NCBI RefSeq assembly: GCF_027920805.1
Contig: NZ_JANWOI010000003.1
Span: 124,001 to 188,000 of the forward strand
Source of the DNA: Govania unica
GTDB taxonomy: Bacteria > Pseudomonadota > Alphaproteobacteria > Sphingomonadales > Govanellaceae
Length of the DNA stretch: 64,000 nt
Direction of reading: 5' to 3'
Shown one piece after another: positions 8,875 through 17,466 of this stretch. The notes under the pieces were generated by a model that saw only the letters and a list, made by a program, of their open reading frames with translations, was not told where the DNA came from and did no database searches. Every line of letters begins with the position of its first letter. Positions within the stretch are counted from its first letter, which is position 1. The position numbers were made by a program, and so were the translations under genes.

Positions 8875-10032
8875 ATGATATTTCGGAAGATACGCCATGC
8901 ACTGCCTCTGGCTTCATTGCTGGTTCCTGTTGCCACGGACAAGGTCCGGGCGGAGGACGTCAGTCCCATTCAATTGGATCTCACCTATACCGGGGACGTC
9001 TTATCCAATGTGCAGGGCGGGCTCAAACGCGGCACGGCCTATATGGATAATCTCGATGTGACGCTCAGCATCGATGGCGAGCGCGCGCTCGGGTGGGAGG
9101 GGGCGCAGATCTTTGTTTATGGTCTCTATAATAACGGCCAGCCATTTTCGCATGTGTATGCGGGCGACTATCAGGTTGTGAGCAACATAGAAACTGGCGT
9201 TCAGGCCGTGCGTCTTTATGAAGCCTGGATCGATCAGACATTTGCCAATGACCGCGCCTCTCTGCGCGTCGGTCTTTATGACCTCAACAGCGAATTTACG
9301 GCGATCGAGGCGGCAGCTCTTTTTGTCAACAGCTCTCAGGGAACGGGGGCCGAACTTGCGCAGACGGGAAAAAATGGCCCGTCTATTTTCCCCTATACGT
9401 CCTTGTCGGCGCGGCTTGAGATGAAGCTCGCGGATCATCTGATTCTGCGGACGGCCATTCTCGATGGCGTGCCGGACGATCCGGAGCATCCAAAGCGCAC
9501 CGCTATCAATCTTGGCAATGGCAATGGCGCGCTGGTGATCGGGGAAATCGATTATAATCTGGAGAAATTTCGGGCCGTTGCCGGTTACTGGCGCTATACG
9601 GCAAGATTTCCCGATCAGCTGACGGATATTCCGCAACGGGGAAATCAGGGCGCCTATGGCTTCGTCGAAGGTCGATTCGACCGGCTCAGTGTCTTTGCCC
9701 GTGCGGGCTGGGCCAATGCGGTGATCAACCCGGTCAAATATTACTTCAGCACCGGCGCTGTTTATAGTATCGATCCGGCGACCCGCCCGGATGATCACGT
9801 TGGGGTTGCCATTGCCTGGGCGGAAAGCGGGTCAACCTATCGCCGTTTGAAGGATGCCGAGGCGCGGGAAGTGGTGGTGGAATTGACCTATCACTCTGCC
9901 ATCACTGATTTTTTATCGGTGCAACCCGATCTGCAATATGTGTTCAATCCAAATTTTGACGCCAACGTGAAAAACGCGCTGGTGGTCGGTTTGCGGTTCG
10001 AACTGAGTTTCGGTTATGGGTTCAGCCATTGA
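8875..10032 (+). CDS. OprB-family carbohydrate-selective porin
   Basis: A 385-residue outer-membrane protein. The signal peptide is short and atypical (MIFRKIRHALPLASLLVPVATDKVRA). The barrel contains OprB landmarks: an N-terminal LTYTGDVLSNVQGGLKRG, the segment VRLYEAWIDQTFANDRASLRVGLYDLNSEF, and a C-terminal LSVQPDLQYVFNPNFD...ALVVGLRFELSFGYGF. OprB proteins form monomeric sugar-permeable pores. ATG at 8875 with GGAGGAG seven bases upstream is favoured over the in-frame ATG six codons before. It precedes the c-di-GMP riboswitch and protease gene but ends nearly 200 bases before the aptamer, so co-transcription is uncertain. Confidence 0.88.
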   Translation: MIFRKIRHALPLASLLVPVATDKVRAEDVSPIQLDLTYTGDVLSNVQGGLKRGTAYMDNLDVTLSIDGERALGWEGAQIFVYGLYNNGQPFSHVYAGDYQVVSNIETGVQAVRLYEAWIDQTFANDRASLRVGLYDLNSEFTAIEAAALFVNSSQGTGAELAQTGKNGPSIFPYTSLSARLEMKLADHLILRTAILDGVPDDPEHPKRTAINLGNGNGALVIGEIDYNLEKFRAVAGYWRYTARFPDQLTDIPQRGNQGAYGFVEGRFDRLSVFARAGWANAVINPVKYYFSTGAVYSIDPATRPDDHVGVAIAWAESGSTYRRLKDAEAREVVVELTYHSAITDFLSVQPDLQYVFNPNFDANVKNALVVGLRFELSFGYGFSH

Positions 10033-10216
10033 GTATTTCATAACCAATTGTTAACTTATTCAGCTCCGCCCTTTTACGTTTCATTCATGCTCTCGCCCTA
10101 TACTTCAGCCGGTGATGAAGATCATCTGCCGCTTTATGGGTTGATGTATTTTTAGTGAGGGCGGTGACGTTTCGTGGACTTCCAAGGTAAGTCGAAGCGG
10201 AAGGCGAATGCACGGT

Positions 10217-10309
10217 CTTCTTGAACGATAAAGGCAAACCGTCGGCAACGGCGGGACGCAAATCCTCCGGTCCCAGATGCGGGATAGCGGGGTTGCCGAA
10301 CTGAAGAAG
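10217..10309 (+). promoter_or_regulatory. Cyclic di-GMP class I (GEMM-I) riboswitch
   Basis: The aptamer core runs from about 10229 to 10300. It contains all the invariant blocks of the GEMM-I family: AAGGCAAACC (10231-10240), a short hairpin arm (CCGTCGGCAACGGCGG), GGGACGCAAA (10253-10262), CCTCCGG (10264-10270), a second arm closed by CCGGTCCC and GGGATAGCGGGGTT, and the closing TTGCCGA. Outside the core, CTTCTT at 10217-10222 is complementary to the AAGAAG ribosome site at 10304-10309 of the downstream gene. An extended closing stem could therefore hide that site when ligand is bound. Identification of the aptamer is firm. The direction of control (translation off at high c-di-GMP) is inference. 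Confidence 0.92.
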
Positions 10310-10316
10310 GTGTGAC

Positions 10317-13300
10317 GTGAAGGGTCAAGGATCAGTCTTATCGGACCGCTTGTCCAAGCTCAAGTTGCGCTTGCAGCAGGATCATGAAGCGCGTCTCGCG
10401 GCCGAGGGGAGCCATCAAGGGCGTGACAAGCTCCCCGATGTAACCACTCCCGGGCCTGACAACATGGATGCTGGGTCCGTGGCCGCAGCACTTCCAATTC
10501 CGACCGATCCAAATTTCGGTTGGCATCTCAATGCCATCAATATCAAAGCGGCATGGGCTGATTATACCGGCAAGGGCGTTGTCGTCGGCGTGGTCGATGA
10601 CGGCGTCAATTATCTCCACAGCGACCTCGCCAGCAATTACAACAGCGCCATCGATTGGGATTCCCGCGACAATGACGCGGACGCATACCCGTCCGCCGCC
10701 AGCGATTACCATGGCACCAAAGTTGCGGGTGTCATCGCGGCAGCGGCAAACGGTATCGGCGGCGTCGGTGTTGCCTATAATGCGGAGATCGCGGGTTTCC
10801 GCATCGGCTTCGGCTCGGCGGGCAATATCCTGTCAACCGCAGATGCCCTCCTGCGCGCCGCCGCGGTAAGCGATGTGGTCAATTCCAGCTGGGCCTATAC
10901 CACGGCGTTCCAGGACAATTTCAAGCTCTATGGCTTCGCGCAAGCGGGCGCGGCGTTACAAACCGGCGCAGCAACCGGCCGCGACGGTCTCGGCACGATT
11001 TTTGTGTTCTCCGGCGGCAACGACCGCGCAACGGGACAAAACGTCAATTATCATAATTTCGCCAACAGTCCCTATGCCATAGCGGTAGCCGCGACGACGA
11101 CAAATGGTGTTTATGCCAGCTATTCGAACCCCGGCGCGGCTTTGCTGATCTCGGCCCCCGGCGACAATATCCAGACCACGCTTGGCACCGGCGGTTACGG
11201 CACCGGCTCAGGCACCTCCTTTGCAGCCCCCGTGCTGTCGGGTGTCGTGGCGCTTATGCTCGAAGCGAATGCATCGCTCGGCTATCGCGACGTCAAGGAA
11301 ATCCTCGCCTATTCCGCACGGCTGACCGATGCGGGCAACAGCGGCTGGAGCTATAACGGCGCCGACAACTGGAACGGCGGCGGTCTGCATTTCAACCACA
11401 ATTACGGCTTCGGTCTGGTCGATGCAACGGCTGCGGTGTGCCTCGCGGAAACATGGGGCATGCAGCATGTATATGCAAACATGCTCACCACGAGCCTGAG
11501 CGCCACGCCAAAGCTCGCCATCCCCGACGGCAACGCCAATGGCGTCACCAGCCAGATCAGCGTCGCACAGGCGATGCAGCTCGATACGGTACAGATCGAT
11601 ATCGACATCACCCATACCAAGATCGGTGATTTGACGATCATCCTCACCTCGCCGGACGGCACCCGCGCGGTGCTTGTGGATCGTCCGGGCGGCGCGGACA
11701 ATGCCAGCAAAAATATCAGTTTCACGCTGAGCGCCAATAATTTCTGGGGCGAAGACGGGAAGGGCATCTGGAAGCTGACGGTGATCGACAATGTTACCGG
11801 CCAGGTGGGCACGCTCAACAGCTGGAAGCTCATCCTGACCGGCGACACGGCGACCACCAACAACAGCTATATCTACACCAACGACTATGCCAACCTGACA
11901 GATGCGGCGCGGCAAACGCTTGCCGATACGAACGGCGGCATCGATACCATCAATGCCTCGGCGGTGTCGGGCGACAGCTACATAAATCTCAATGCCGGCA
12001 TGACCGGAACGCTTGCCGGCAAACCCTTCATCATCGCGGTCGGCACGGTGATCGAGAATGTTTATCTCGGTGACGGCAATGACATCGTGATCGGCAACAG
12101 CGCCGATAATATTATTCTAGGTGGTCGCGGCGACGATTATCTCGATGGTGGCGACGGAATCGATACCGCAAAATATTTCGGCACGCTCGACAACTTCGAT
12201 GTGATCATCGTCAGCGCGACAATGATCAAAGTGAATTTCATCGGCACCAGCGGAATCGATGAAGGTCACGACACGCTCGTGAATTTTGAACTGTTCGATT
12301 TCGGCGGCACGATCTACACCTACCAAAATCTCGCAGACATGTTCGGCACGCCAATCCCCATCAACCACGCCCCCATCGTCGCCACCCTGATCACGGATCA
12401 ATCCATCAACGAAAAATCCGCCTGGAGCTTCACCGTTCCTGCAGGCACATTTACCGATGAAGACGGCGATAAGCTGATCTACACGGCGACCCTCGCCGAC
12501 GGAACCGCACTCCCCAGCTGGCTAACCTTCAACGCCACAACAAGCACTTTCTCCGGAACCCCCGGTCAGATACAAGTCGGCACCCTCGACCTCAAGATCA
12601 CCGCTACCGATCCGTCGGGCGCGAAAGCCACCGACTCATTCCGCGTCACCATCAACAACGTCAACGACGCCCCCATCGTCGCCGTCCAAATCGCCGACCA
12701 ATCCATCAACGAAAAATCCGCCTGGAGCTTCACCGTTCCTGCAGGCACATTTACCGATGAAGACGGCGATAAGCTGACCTACAGCGCGACTCTCGCTGAC
12801 GGAACCGCACTCCCAAGCTGGCTAACCTTCAACGCCACAACAAACACTTTCTCCGGCACTCCCGGTCAGGCGCAAGTCGGCACCCTCGACCTCAAGATCA
12901 CCGCCACCGACCCATCCGGTGCCAAAGCCACCGACAGTTTCCGCATCACCATCAACAACGTCAACGACGCCCCCATCGTCGCCGTCCAAATCGCGGACCA
13001 ATCCATCAACGAAAAATCCGCCTGGACCTTCACTGTCCCCACAGGCACCTTTACCGATGAAGACGGCGATAAGCTGACCTACAGCGCGACACTGGCCGAC
13101 GGAACCGCACTCCCCAGCTGGCTAACCTTCAACGCCACAACAAATACCTTCACCGGCACTCCCGGTCAGGCGCAAGTCGGCACCCTCGATCTCAAGGTCA
13201 CCGCTACCGATCCGTCGGGCGCGAAAGCCACCGACTCATTCCGCGTCACCATCAACAACGTCAATGACGCCCCGGTTCTGTTGACCCCGCTTGCGGATCA

Positions 13301-14570
13301 CACGGTGGCGCATCACACTGCTTTCAACTACAGCTTCCCGGACACGACGTTTACTGATGCTGATGGCGACACGCTGACCTACACGGCGACACTCGAAGAC
13401 GGCAGCGCGCTGCCAAGCTGGCTGGTCTTCAATGCCGCCACTAAAAGCTTTTCCGGCACGCCAGAGCTTGCTCATGTGGGCGGCCTCGCGATCAAGGTGA
13501 CTGCCACCGATCCATCGGGTGCGGCGGTTTCGGATATCTTTTCCCTGACGGTGACCAACACGCGCCCGTTCAGTCTGGCAACGCTGGCCCATAGCGAAGT
13601 CGCCGCGGCCACCAGCGTCAAGGCGTCTGATCTTTACAGCATCGGCGATGCGGACGGCGATCAGATTCAATCGGTTCAGGTCACGGCGGGCGAAGGTCAC
13701 ACGGGCCACTGGGTGCTCGACGGTGCAAACCTTGCTGACGGCACGACGGTTGCGGGCAGCGACTTTGCCCGTTTGATGTGGGTCTCCGGCGTGGCGGGCA
13801 GCACCGATGCGCCAAGCCTCCGCGTCTCCGACGGCCTCGCCTGGAGCGACTGGACCAGTACCGAAGTCACCTCCCTGCCGCAGACCGAATTGCCATCCTG
13901 GGTTCTGACCGACGTGACCCGTGCCCCGGGCGACGCCATCTATGCGAGCGAACTGTTTCCGCTCATGCTGCACGGGGACACTCAGGCCATCGAGATCAAT
14001 CTCTGGGCCGGAGCCGATGATACGGGCCATTGGGAAGTCGATGGCGCGCTTGTGGATCGCAACATCACCATCAGCCTGACTGATTTCGCCAAGACCGTCT
14101 GGGTGGTCGGGCAGGGCGGCCAGACCGAGGATCTGTGGATGCGAGTGCAGATGGGCGACGGCGAGTTGGGCTCCTGGATGAGCGCCTGGGTTTCGTCCTC
14201 GGGTCTCAATCATGCCCCGGTCATTGCGTCTGAAAATGCCAGCATCGATGTGGGCGCCATCATTTCGGCCCATGATCTGTTCACCGTCACCGATCAGGAC
14301 GGCGACGCCATGAGCCAGTATCAATTATGGTCCAGCGACATGGCCAATGGCCATTGGAGCATCGACGGTCAGGACGCCGGTCACATCATCACCATCAGCT
14401 CAGATGACTTCGGGCATCTGAGCTGGATCGCCGGCAATGACAATTCGACTGATCATCTCTGGGTGCGCGCCCATGACGGCCTGGTCTGGAGCGATTGGAT
14501 GCAGGTGGATATCCATGTCGGCACCGTCGGCGTCGACGATACCCCGCAACATCACGGGCCATTCGGCTGA
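10317..14570 (+). CDS. Giant secreted subtilase/P-domain/RTX/cadherin-repeat protein
   Basis: 1417 residues. The peptidase S8 kexin-like domain (about 68-375) has the triad Asp94 (VVDDGVN), His132 (DYHGTKVAG) and Ser301 (GTSFAAP), with SGGND near 235. A proprotein-convertase P domain follows (about 395-510). A serralysin-like stretch comes next, with RTX nonapeptides (LGDGNDIVIGN, GGRGDDYLDGGDGID; about 540-620). Four cadherin-like CADG repeats of about 100 residues (685-1083) precede three roughly 90-residue repeats with GHW..DG and WSDW signatures (1084-1410). No N-terminal signal peptide is visible, so type I secretion is likely through the RTX/C-terminal region. The GTG start has AAGAAGG seven bases upstream, next to the c-di-GMP riboswitch. 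The likely role is a surface or matrix protease-adhesin; the substrate is unknown. Confidence 0.93.
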   Translation: MKGQGSVLSDRLSKLKLRLQQDHEARLAAEGSHQGRDKLPDVTTPGPDNMDAGSVAAALPIPTDPNFGWHLNAINIKAAWADYTGKGVVVGVVDDGVNYLHSDLASNYNSAIDWDSRDNDADAYPSAASDYHGTKVAGVIAAAANGIGGVGVAYNAEIAGFRIGFGSAGNILSTADALLRAAAVSDVVNSSWAYTTAFQDNFKLYGFAQAGAALQTGAATGRDGLGTIFVFSGGNDRATGQNVNYHNFANSPYAIAVAATTTNGVYASYSNPGAALLISAPGDNIQTTLGTGGYGTGSGTSFAAPVLSGVVALMLEANASLGYRDVKEILAYSARLTDAGNSGWSYNGADNWNGGGLHFNHNYGFGLVDATAAVCLAETWGMQHVYANMLTTSLSATPKLAIPDGNANGVTSQISVAQAMQLDTVQIDIDITHTKIGDLTIILTSPDGTRAVLVDRPGGADNASKNISFTLSANNFWGEDGKGIWKLTVIDNVTGQVGTLNSWKLILTGDTATTNNSYIYTNDYANLTDAARQTLADTNGGIDTINASAVSGDSYINLNAGMTGTLAGKPFIIAVGTVIENVYLGDGNDIVIGNSADNIILGGRGDDYLDGGDGIDTAKYFGTLDNFDVIIVSATMIKVNFIGTSGIDEGHDTLVNFELFDFGGTIYTYQNLADMFGTPIPINHAPIVATLITDQSINEKSAWSFTVPAGTFTDEDGDKLIYTATLADGTALPSWLTFNATTSTFSGTPGQIQVGTLDLKITATDPSGAKATDSFRVTINNVNDAPIVAVQIADQSINEKSAWSFTVPAGTFTDEDGDKLTYSATLADGTALPSWLTFNATTNTFSGTPGQAQVGTLDLKITATDPSGAKATDSFRITINNVNDAPIVAVQIADQSINEKSAWTFTVPTGTFTDEDGDKLTYSATLADGTALPSWLTFNATTNTFTGTPGQAQVGTLDLKVTATDPSGAKATDSFRVTINNVNDAPVLLTPLADHTVAHHTAFNYSFPDTTFTDADGDTLTYTATLEDGSALPSWLVFNAATKSFSGTPELAHVGGLAIKVTATDPSGAAVSDIFSLTVTNTRPFSLATLAHSEVAAATSVKASDLYSIGDADGDQIQSVQVTAGEGHTGHWVLDGANLADGTTVAGSDFARLMWVSGVAGSTDAPSLRVSDGLAWSDWTSTEVTSLPQTELPSWVLTDVTRAPGDAIYASELFPLMLHGDTQAIEINLWAGADDTGHWEVDGALVDRNITISLTDFAKTVWVVGQGGQTEDLWMRVQMGDGELGSWMSAWVSSSGLNHAPVIASENASIDVGAIISAHDLFTVTDQDGDAMSQYQLWSSDMANGHWSIDGQDAGHIITISSDDFGHLSWIAGNDNSTDHLWVRAHDGLVWSDWMQVDIHVGTVGVDDTPQHHGPFG
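12361..13260 (+). repeat. Three near-identical 300-bp tandem repeats inside the protease gene
   Basis: Exact 300-base periodicity: the block CGCCCCCATCGTCGCC recurs at 12368, 12668 and 12968. Each unit encodes one 100-residue cadherin-like (CADG) domain with INEKSAW, FTDEDGDKL and PSWLTFNATT. A fourth unit (13261-13560) is recognisably homologous but diverged. The low divergence of the first three implies recent duplication or gene conversion and possible copy-number variation. Confidence 0.93.
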
Positions 14571-14579
14571 GACATCACC

Positions 14580-14610
14580 AAAAAAAGCCGCCCGGTGAGG
14601 CGGCTTTTTT
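14580..14610. terminator. Bidirectional rho-independent terminator
   Basis: A 12-base perfect stem (AAAAAAGCCGCC with GGCGGCTTTTTT, 6-base loop) gives a U-run in both directions. It separates the convergent protease gene and YncE-like gene and should end both transcripts. Confidence 0.92.
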
Positions 14611-14618
14611 ATGGGGCG

Positions 14619-15668
14619 TCAGTCCGGGCTGTAGGTCATCACGACGAAACTGTCGGGATGATAAACTTCATCCGGCATCTTGCCATCGGCACCTGCGGGC
14701 GGCTGGGTGAAATCGGCATTGACCAGATAAAGTTTGCCGCTGCGTTCATCCATGGCCGACATGCGCGCGCCGACGCGGGTCGCGACCGTGCCCAGCAGCT
14801 GATAATCATCGGCGCTGTTCTGCTGAATGACCGTCAACGTGCCGTCGCTGCCGTTCGAGGTGACGATGCGGTGGCGCTGTTCGTCGATGCTGAAACCATC
14901 AATGCCTTTGCCGATCGGAATGCGGGCCAGTTCCCGTCCGCTGTCGGCATCAAGGGCAAGAAAGGCAGCCTTGTCGCCGCCACAAGCCGCAAGAATGCGA
15001 TTGGTCGCGGCCTGATAACGCACTTTCGACACATTGCAGCCAACAGTCCAGCGCGCTTTTTCCGCCAGCGTTTTTGAATCAAGCGTCAGAATGATCTGAT
15101 CATACCGGGCCGGGGCGAACAGCCGCCCTTTGCCGTCATGGGCCGGATCATCCATCTTGCGGAACGGAAACACGGTCTTGCCAATCTGCTGGCCGGTTTT
15201 CGCATCGAGCGTATACCAGGTGGCTTCCTTGGCCCGCGTCGAGGTGATCGCATGCACGCGTTTGGTCGCCGGGTCATAGACCGCGCTGTTCAATCCGCCA
15301 TTCGCATCAAGCTTGACCCGGGCGATCGGCTTCAGGGTTTGAAGGTCGATGCTCAGCAACGAACCATCGGTCATGGCGATGTAGCCGCGATTGTAATCGG
15401 GCAGCAACAGGGGCCCGTTCGCGTCTTTCGAATTTTCGATGGTGGCGACGGCGCTCTGGCTGTCCACGTCATAGAGCGTCAGCCCGTCATCGGCGCGGGC
15501 CATGAACAGCCGGTTGGTGCCGGGTTGAAACTTGATGTAATCCCATCCGGTATTGCTGCTTGGCAGCATAACCGTGCGCTCGACGCGATAGAGCAGGGTC
15601 TCGGCCGACAAAGGCCCGGCCGCCATCAGGCAGCTTGCGGCAGCGAGAATAATGGATTTAAATTTCAT
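14619..15668 (-). CDS. Exported YncE-like beta-propeller protein
   Basis: A 349-residue protein with a clear signal peptide (MKFKSIILAAASCLMAAGPLSA). The mature part consists of repeated blade-like segments such as TNRLFMARADDGLTLYDVDSQSAVATIE, RHRIVTSNGSDGTLTVIQQ and GKLYLVNADF. These fit the seven-bladed YVTN/YncE propeller family. Such proteins are periplasmic and of poorly defined function; some accompany quinoprotein dehydrogenases or metal resistance. No dehydrogenase partner lies next to it. It stands alone on the minus strand, facing the protease gene across a shared terminator. Confidence 0.82.
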   Translation of the reverse strand: MKFKSIILAAASCLMAAGPLSAETLLYRVERTVMLPSSNTGWDYIKFQPGTNRLFMARADDGLTLYDVDSQSAVATIENSKDANGPLLLPDYNRGYIAMTDGSLLSIDLQTLKPIARVKLDANGGLNSAVYDPATKRVHAITSTRAKEATWYTLDAKTGQQIGKTVFPFRKMDDPAHDGKGRLFAPARYDQIILTLDSKTLAEKARWTVGCNVSKVRYQAATNRILAACGGDKAAFLALDADSGRELARIPIGKGIDGFSIDEQRHRIVTSNGSDGTLTVIQQNSADDYQLLGTVATRVGARMSAMDERSGKLYLVNADFTQPPAGADGKMPDEVYHPDSFVVMTYSPD

Positions 15669-15915
15669 GCGTCCCTCCTGTATTTGAAACCGCGCCGACG
15701 ATAAAAGCCCGCGTCTGACGGGAAGCTGACAGCCTGATCACGCTACCTCTGGACATGGCGCGGCGGCAGGTCGAAATCTATCTGATCAGGGCCAATGACT
15801 ATCGCGGCCCGGCCAAGCAGCAGCGCCGCCCATAAAATTCGCCCCGCCTGGTCTGACAAAAAAGCTGTCATCCCGGGCAGGGCGAAGACTATTTAAATTT
15901 TACCGGATCAGGCCG

Positions 15916-16257
15916 TCACGCCTTTTGATGAGCTTCAACCGCGTCCATCACCCGCGCCGAATAAACGAGAGCCGCCCCGGCATTCAAAGCGATGGCAACG
16001 CCCAGAGCCTCGGCGATTTCCTCCCGCGTGGCGCCCTGTGTCAGGGCCGCTTTGCTGTGAAAGGTGATGCAGCCGTCGCAGCGCGTGGTCACCGCCACCG
16101 CGAGCCCGATCAATTCCCGTGTTTTTGCGTCAAGATGTCCGGTTTTCGCGCCCGCCCCGGACAGGACCTGATATCCCGCCAGAGTATCGGGGCTCAGTTT
16201 TCCAAGTTCGCCCATACGGGCCATGAGTTCTTTTTTATAGGCCACCCAGTCGAGCAT
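15916..16257 (-). CDS. Carboxymuconolactone decarboxylase/AhpD-like protein
   Basis: A 113-residue all-helical protein of the CMD/AhpD superfamily. TTRCDGCITFHSKAAL carries the CxxC plus downstream His that in AhpD forms the peroxidase relay. The TREEIAEALGVAIALNAG segment is also typical. ATG at 16257 has a GAAGGAG ribosome site; the frame extends upstream but without homology. With both cysteines present, an alkylhydroperoxidase or thiol-redox role is more likely than decarboxylation. It lies upstream of nothing on its strand and downstream of a cupin gene with the same orientation. Confidence 0.88.
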   Translation of the reverse strand: MLDWVAYKKELMARMGELGKLSPDTLAGYQVLSGAGAKTGHLDAKTRELIGLAVAVTTRCDGCITFHSKAALTQGATREEIAEALGVAIALNAGAALVYSARVMDAVEAHQKA

Positions 16258-16402
16258 GATGCAGCTCCTTCTGTTGATCACAGGGAACGCGGTACGCAAC
16301 AGGAAAAGAAAAAACCGCCCCGAATCACATTCTGGCGGCGGTTTCTTCATTGTGAACAAATATAGAACAAAAGCGCGGCGCTGTCAACAGAATTCTGCGC
16401 CC

Positions 16403-16756
16403 TCAATCGACAATGAACACCTCGGCCCCATCCCGCGTGCGGGTGCGGTGGGCGGCATCGCCATGGTCGGCTACGATCCAGCTCATGCCAGGCTTCAGAT
16501 GAAACTCCCGCCCGTCGCGCAGTTCGACGGTGAGGGTCCCCGTAAGCACATGGATCACATGGCCGCGATTGCACCAATGGTCGGCCAGATAGCCCGCCGC
16601 ATAATCGACCCGCCGCACCCGAAGCCCGGGAACCTCCCGACTGCGCCAGTCGGCGGACGCCGTCTCGCCGGGATATCGGACCGCGGGCACTTCGTCCCAG
16701 TCGATGACTTCAAGGCCGGTGTGCGGAATCTTCACGGATTTATCCTGTCCGGTCAT
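16403..16756 (-). CDS. Small cupin protein (DHCW-motif type)
   Basis: A 117-residue single-domain cupin. The sequence YLADHWCNRGHVIHVLTGTLTVELRDGREFHLKPGMSWIVADHGDAAHRTRT contains both cupin motifs, with potential metal ligands His (DHWC, RGHVIHV) and a late His. The DHWC stretch resembles the family annotated as DHCW-motif cupin fold proteins. Function is unknown; such small cupins may be isomerases, dioxygenases or sensors. It precedes the CMD/AhpD-like gene on the same strand by about 145 bases. Confidence 0.75.
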   Translation of the reverse strand: MTGQDKSVKIPHTGLEVIDWDEVPAVRYPGETASADWRSREVPGLRVRRVDYAAGYLADHWCNRGHVIHVLTGTLTVELRDGREFHLKPGMSWIVADHGDAAHRTRTRDGAEVFIVD

Positions 16757-16787
16757 TAACTAGGGATTGTGGGTATTTGCGTTGTTT

Positions 16788-17321
16788 TTATTGCGCCTTA
16801 CAAGTTCCGGTCATTATTTTTAATTCGTGAGTATAAGAGAATGGCATCTCAGGAAGCCAGATTCTGATTCTGAGTACGCTATGAATATACGCGCCTGGAC
16901 CATCGTAATCATCCACAGCTACAAGATCATTTTTATTGTTATCTTCTCTTAATTTTTTCATTTTTAAAGAATTATAAGGTCCGTCTTTAAAAATATAAGG
17001 GCCAATTCTCATATGTCCACTATCAGAATCAAACGAAATATTTAGATTTGATTTTATTATTTTTTCTTTATTTATAAGAGTGTTGTCTTCTTGCTTTATT
17101 AGGTGTCCAGAATCATTGGTTGCGTAGTATTCCTTTACCTTGCATAAATAAAGTCTACCTGCTATTGCTTCTGTATTCGTAACGTATGTGGCTGAAATAA
17201 ATATAATTATTGCGTATAAATGTCGCCTTGCCAAGGTGGCGCTGCCTTGGGATCCTTTGATTTCATTAAGAATGGCCAATGTGACTAGTTCCTTTGAAAA
17301 ATCTCTGGAAATTGGAGGCAT
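16788..17321 (-). CDS. AT-rich orphan exported hypothetical protein
   Basis: A 177-residue frame with base composition very unlike its neighbours: long A/T runs and codons such as ATA, AAA and TTA. The first 34 residues are hydrophilic. A hydrophobic stretch (LYAIIIFISATYVTNTEAIAG) follows that looks like a signal peptide or anchor. The rest is charged and contains YYATNDSGHLIKQEDN, ISFDSDSGHMRIGPYIFKDGPY and IRIWLPEMPFSYTHELKIMTG. I do not recognise a family. A GAGGGAAG ribosome site lies in front of ATG 17321 within a small hairpin (CTTCCC/GGGAAG, 17325-17343). Composition suggests horizontal acquisition. Confidence 0.6.
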   Translation of the reverse strand: MPPISRDFSKELVTLAILNEIKGSQGSATLARRHLYAIIIFISATYVTNTEAIAGRLYLCKVKEYYATNDSGHLIKQEDNTLINKEKIIKSNLNISFDSDSGHMRIGPYIFKDGPYNSLKMKKLREDNNKNDLVAVDDYDGPGAYIHSVLRIRIWLPEMPFSYTHELKIMTGTCKAQ

Positions 17322-17466
17322 AAGCTTCCCTCAACTGGGGAAGTATGAGAACTAATGGCGCAAAACCTTCCTGGGAACAAACATGAAACACATTGTGTTC
17401 ATGGTCAATAGCCCCTTGCATATTTAGTTTTGAATTTTATGAAGTGTTTTGGTTGTGGTAATTGCT

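Noticed and set aside
15669-15915. Search for a small RNA or gene in the gap between the YncE-like and AhpD-like genes
   Set aside because: No frame with a ribosome site, and only a weak TGACA/TGTCA stem; nothing supportable.
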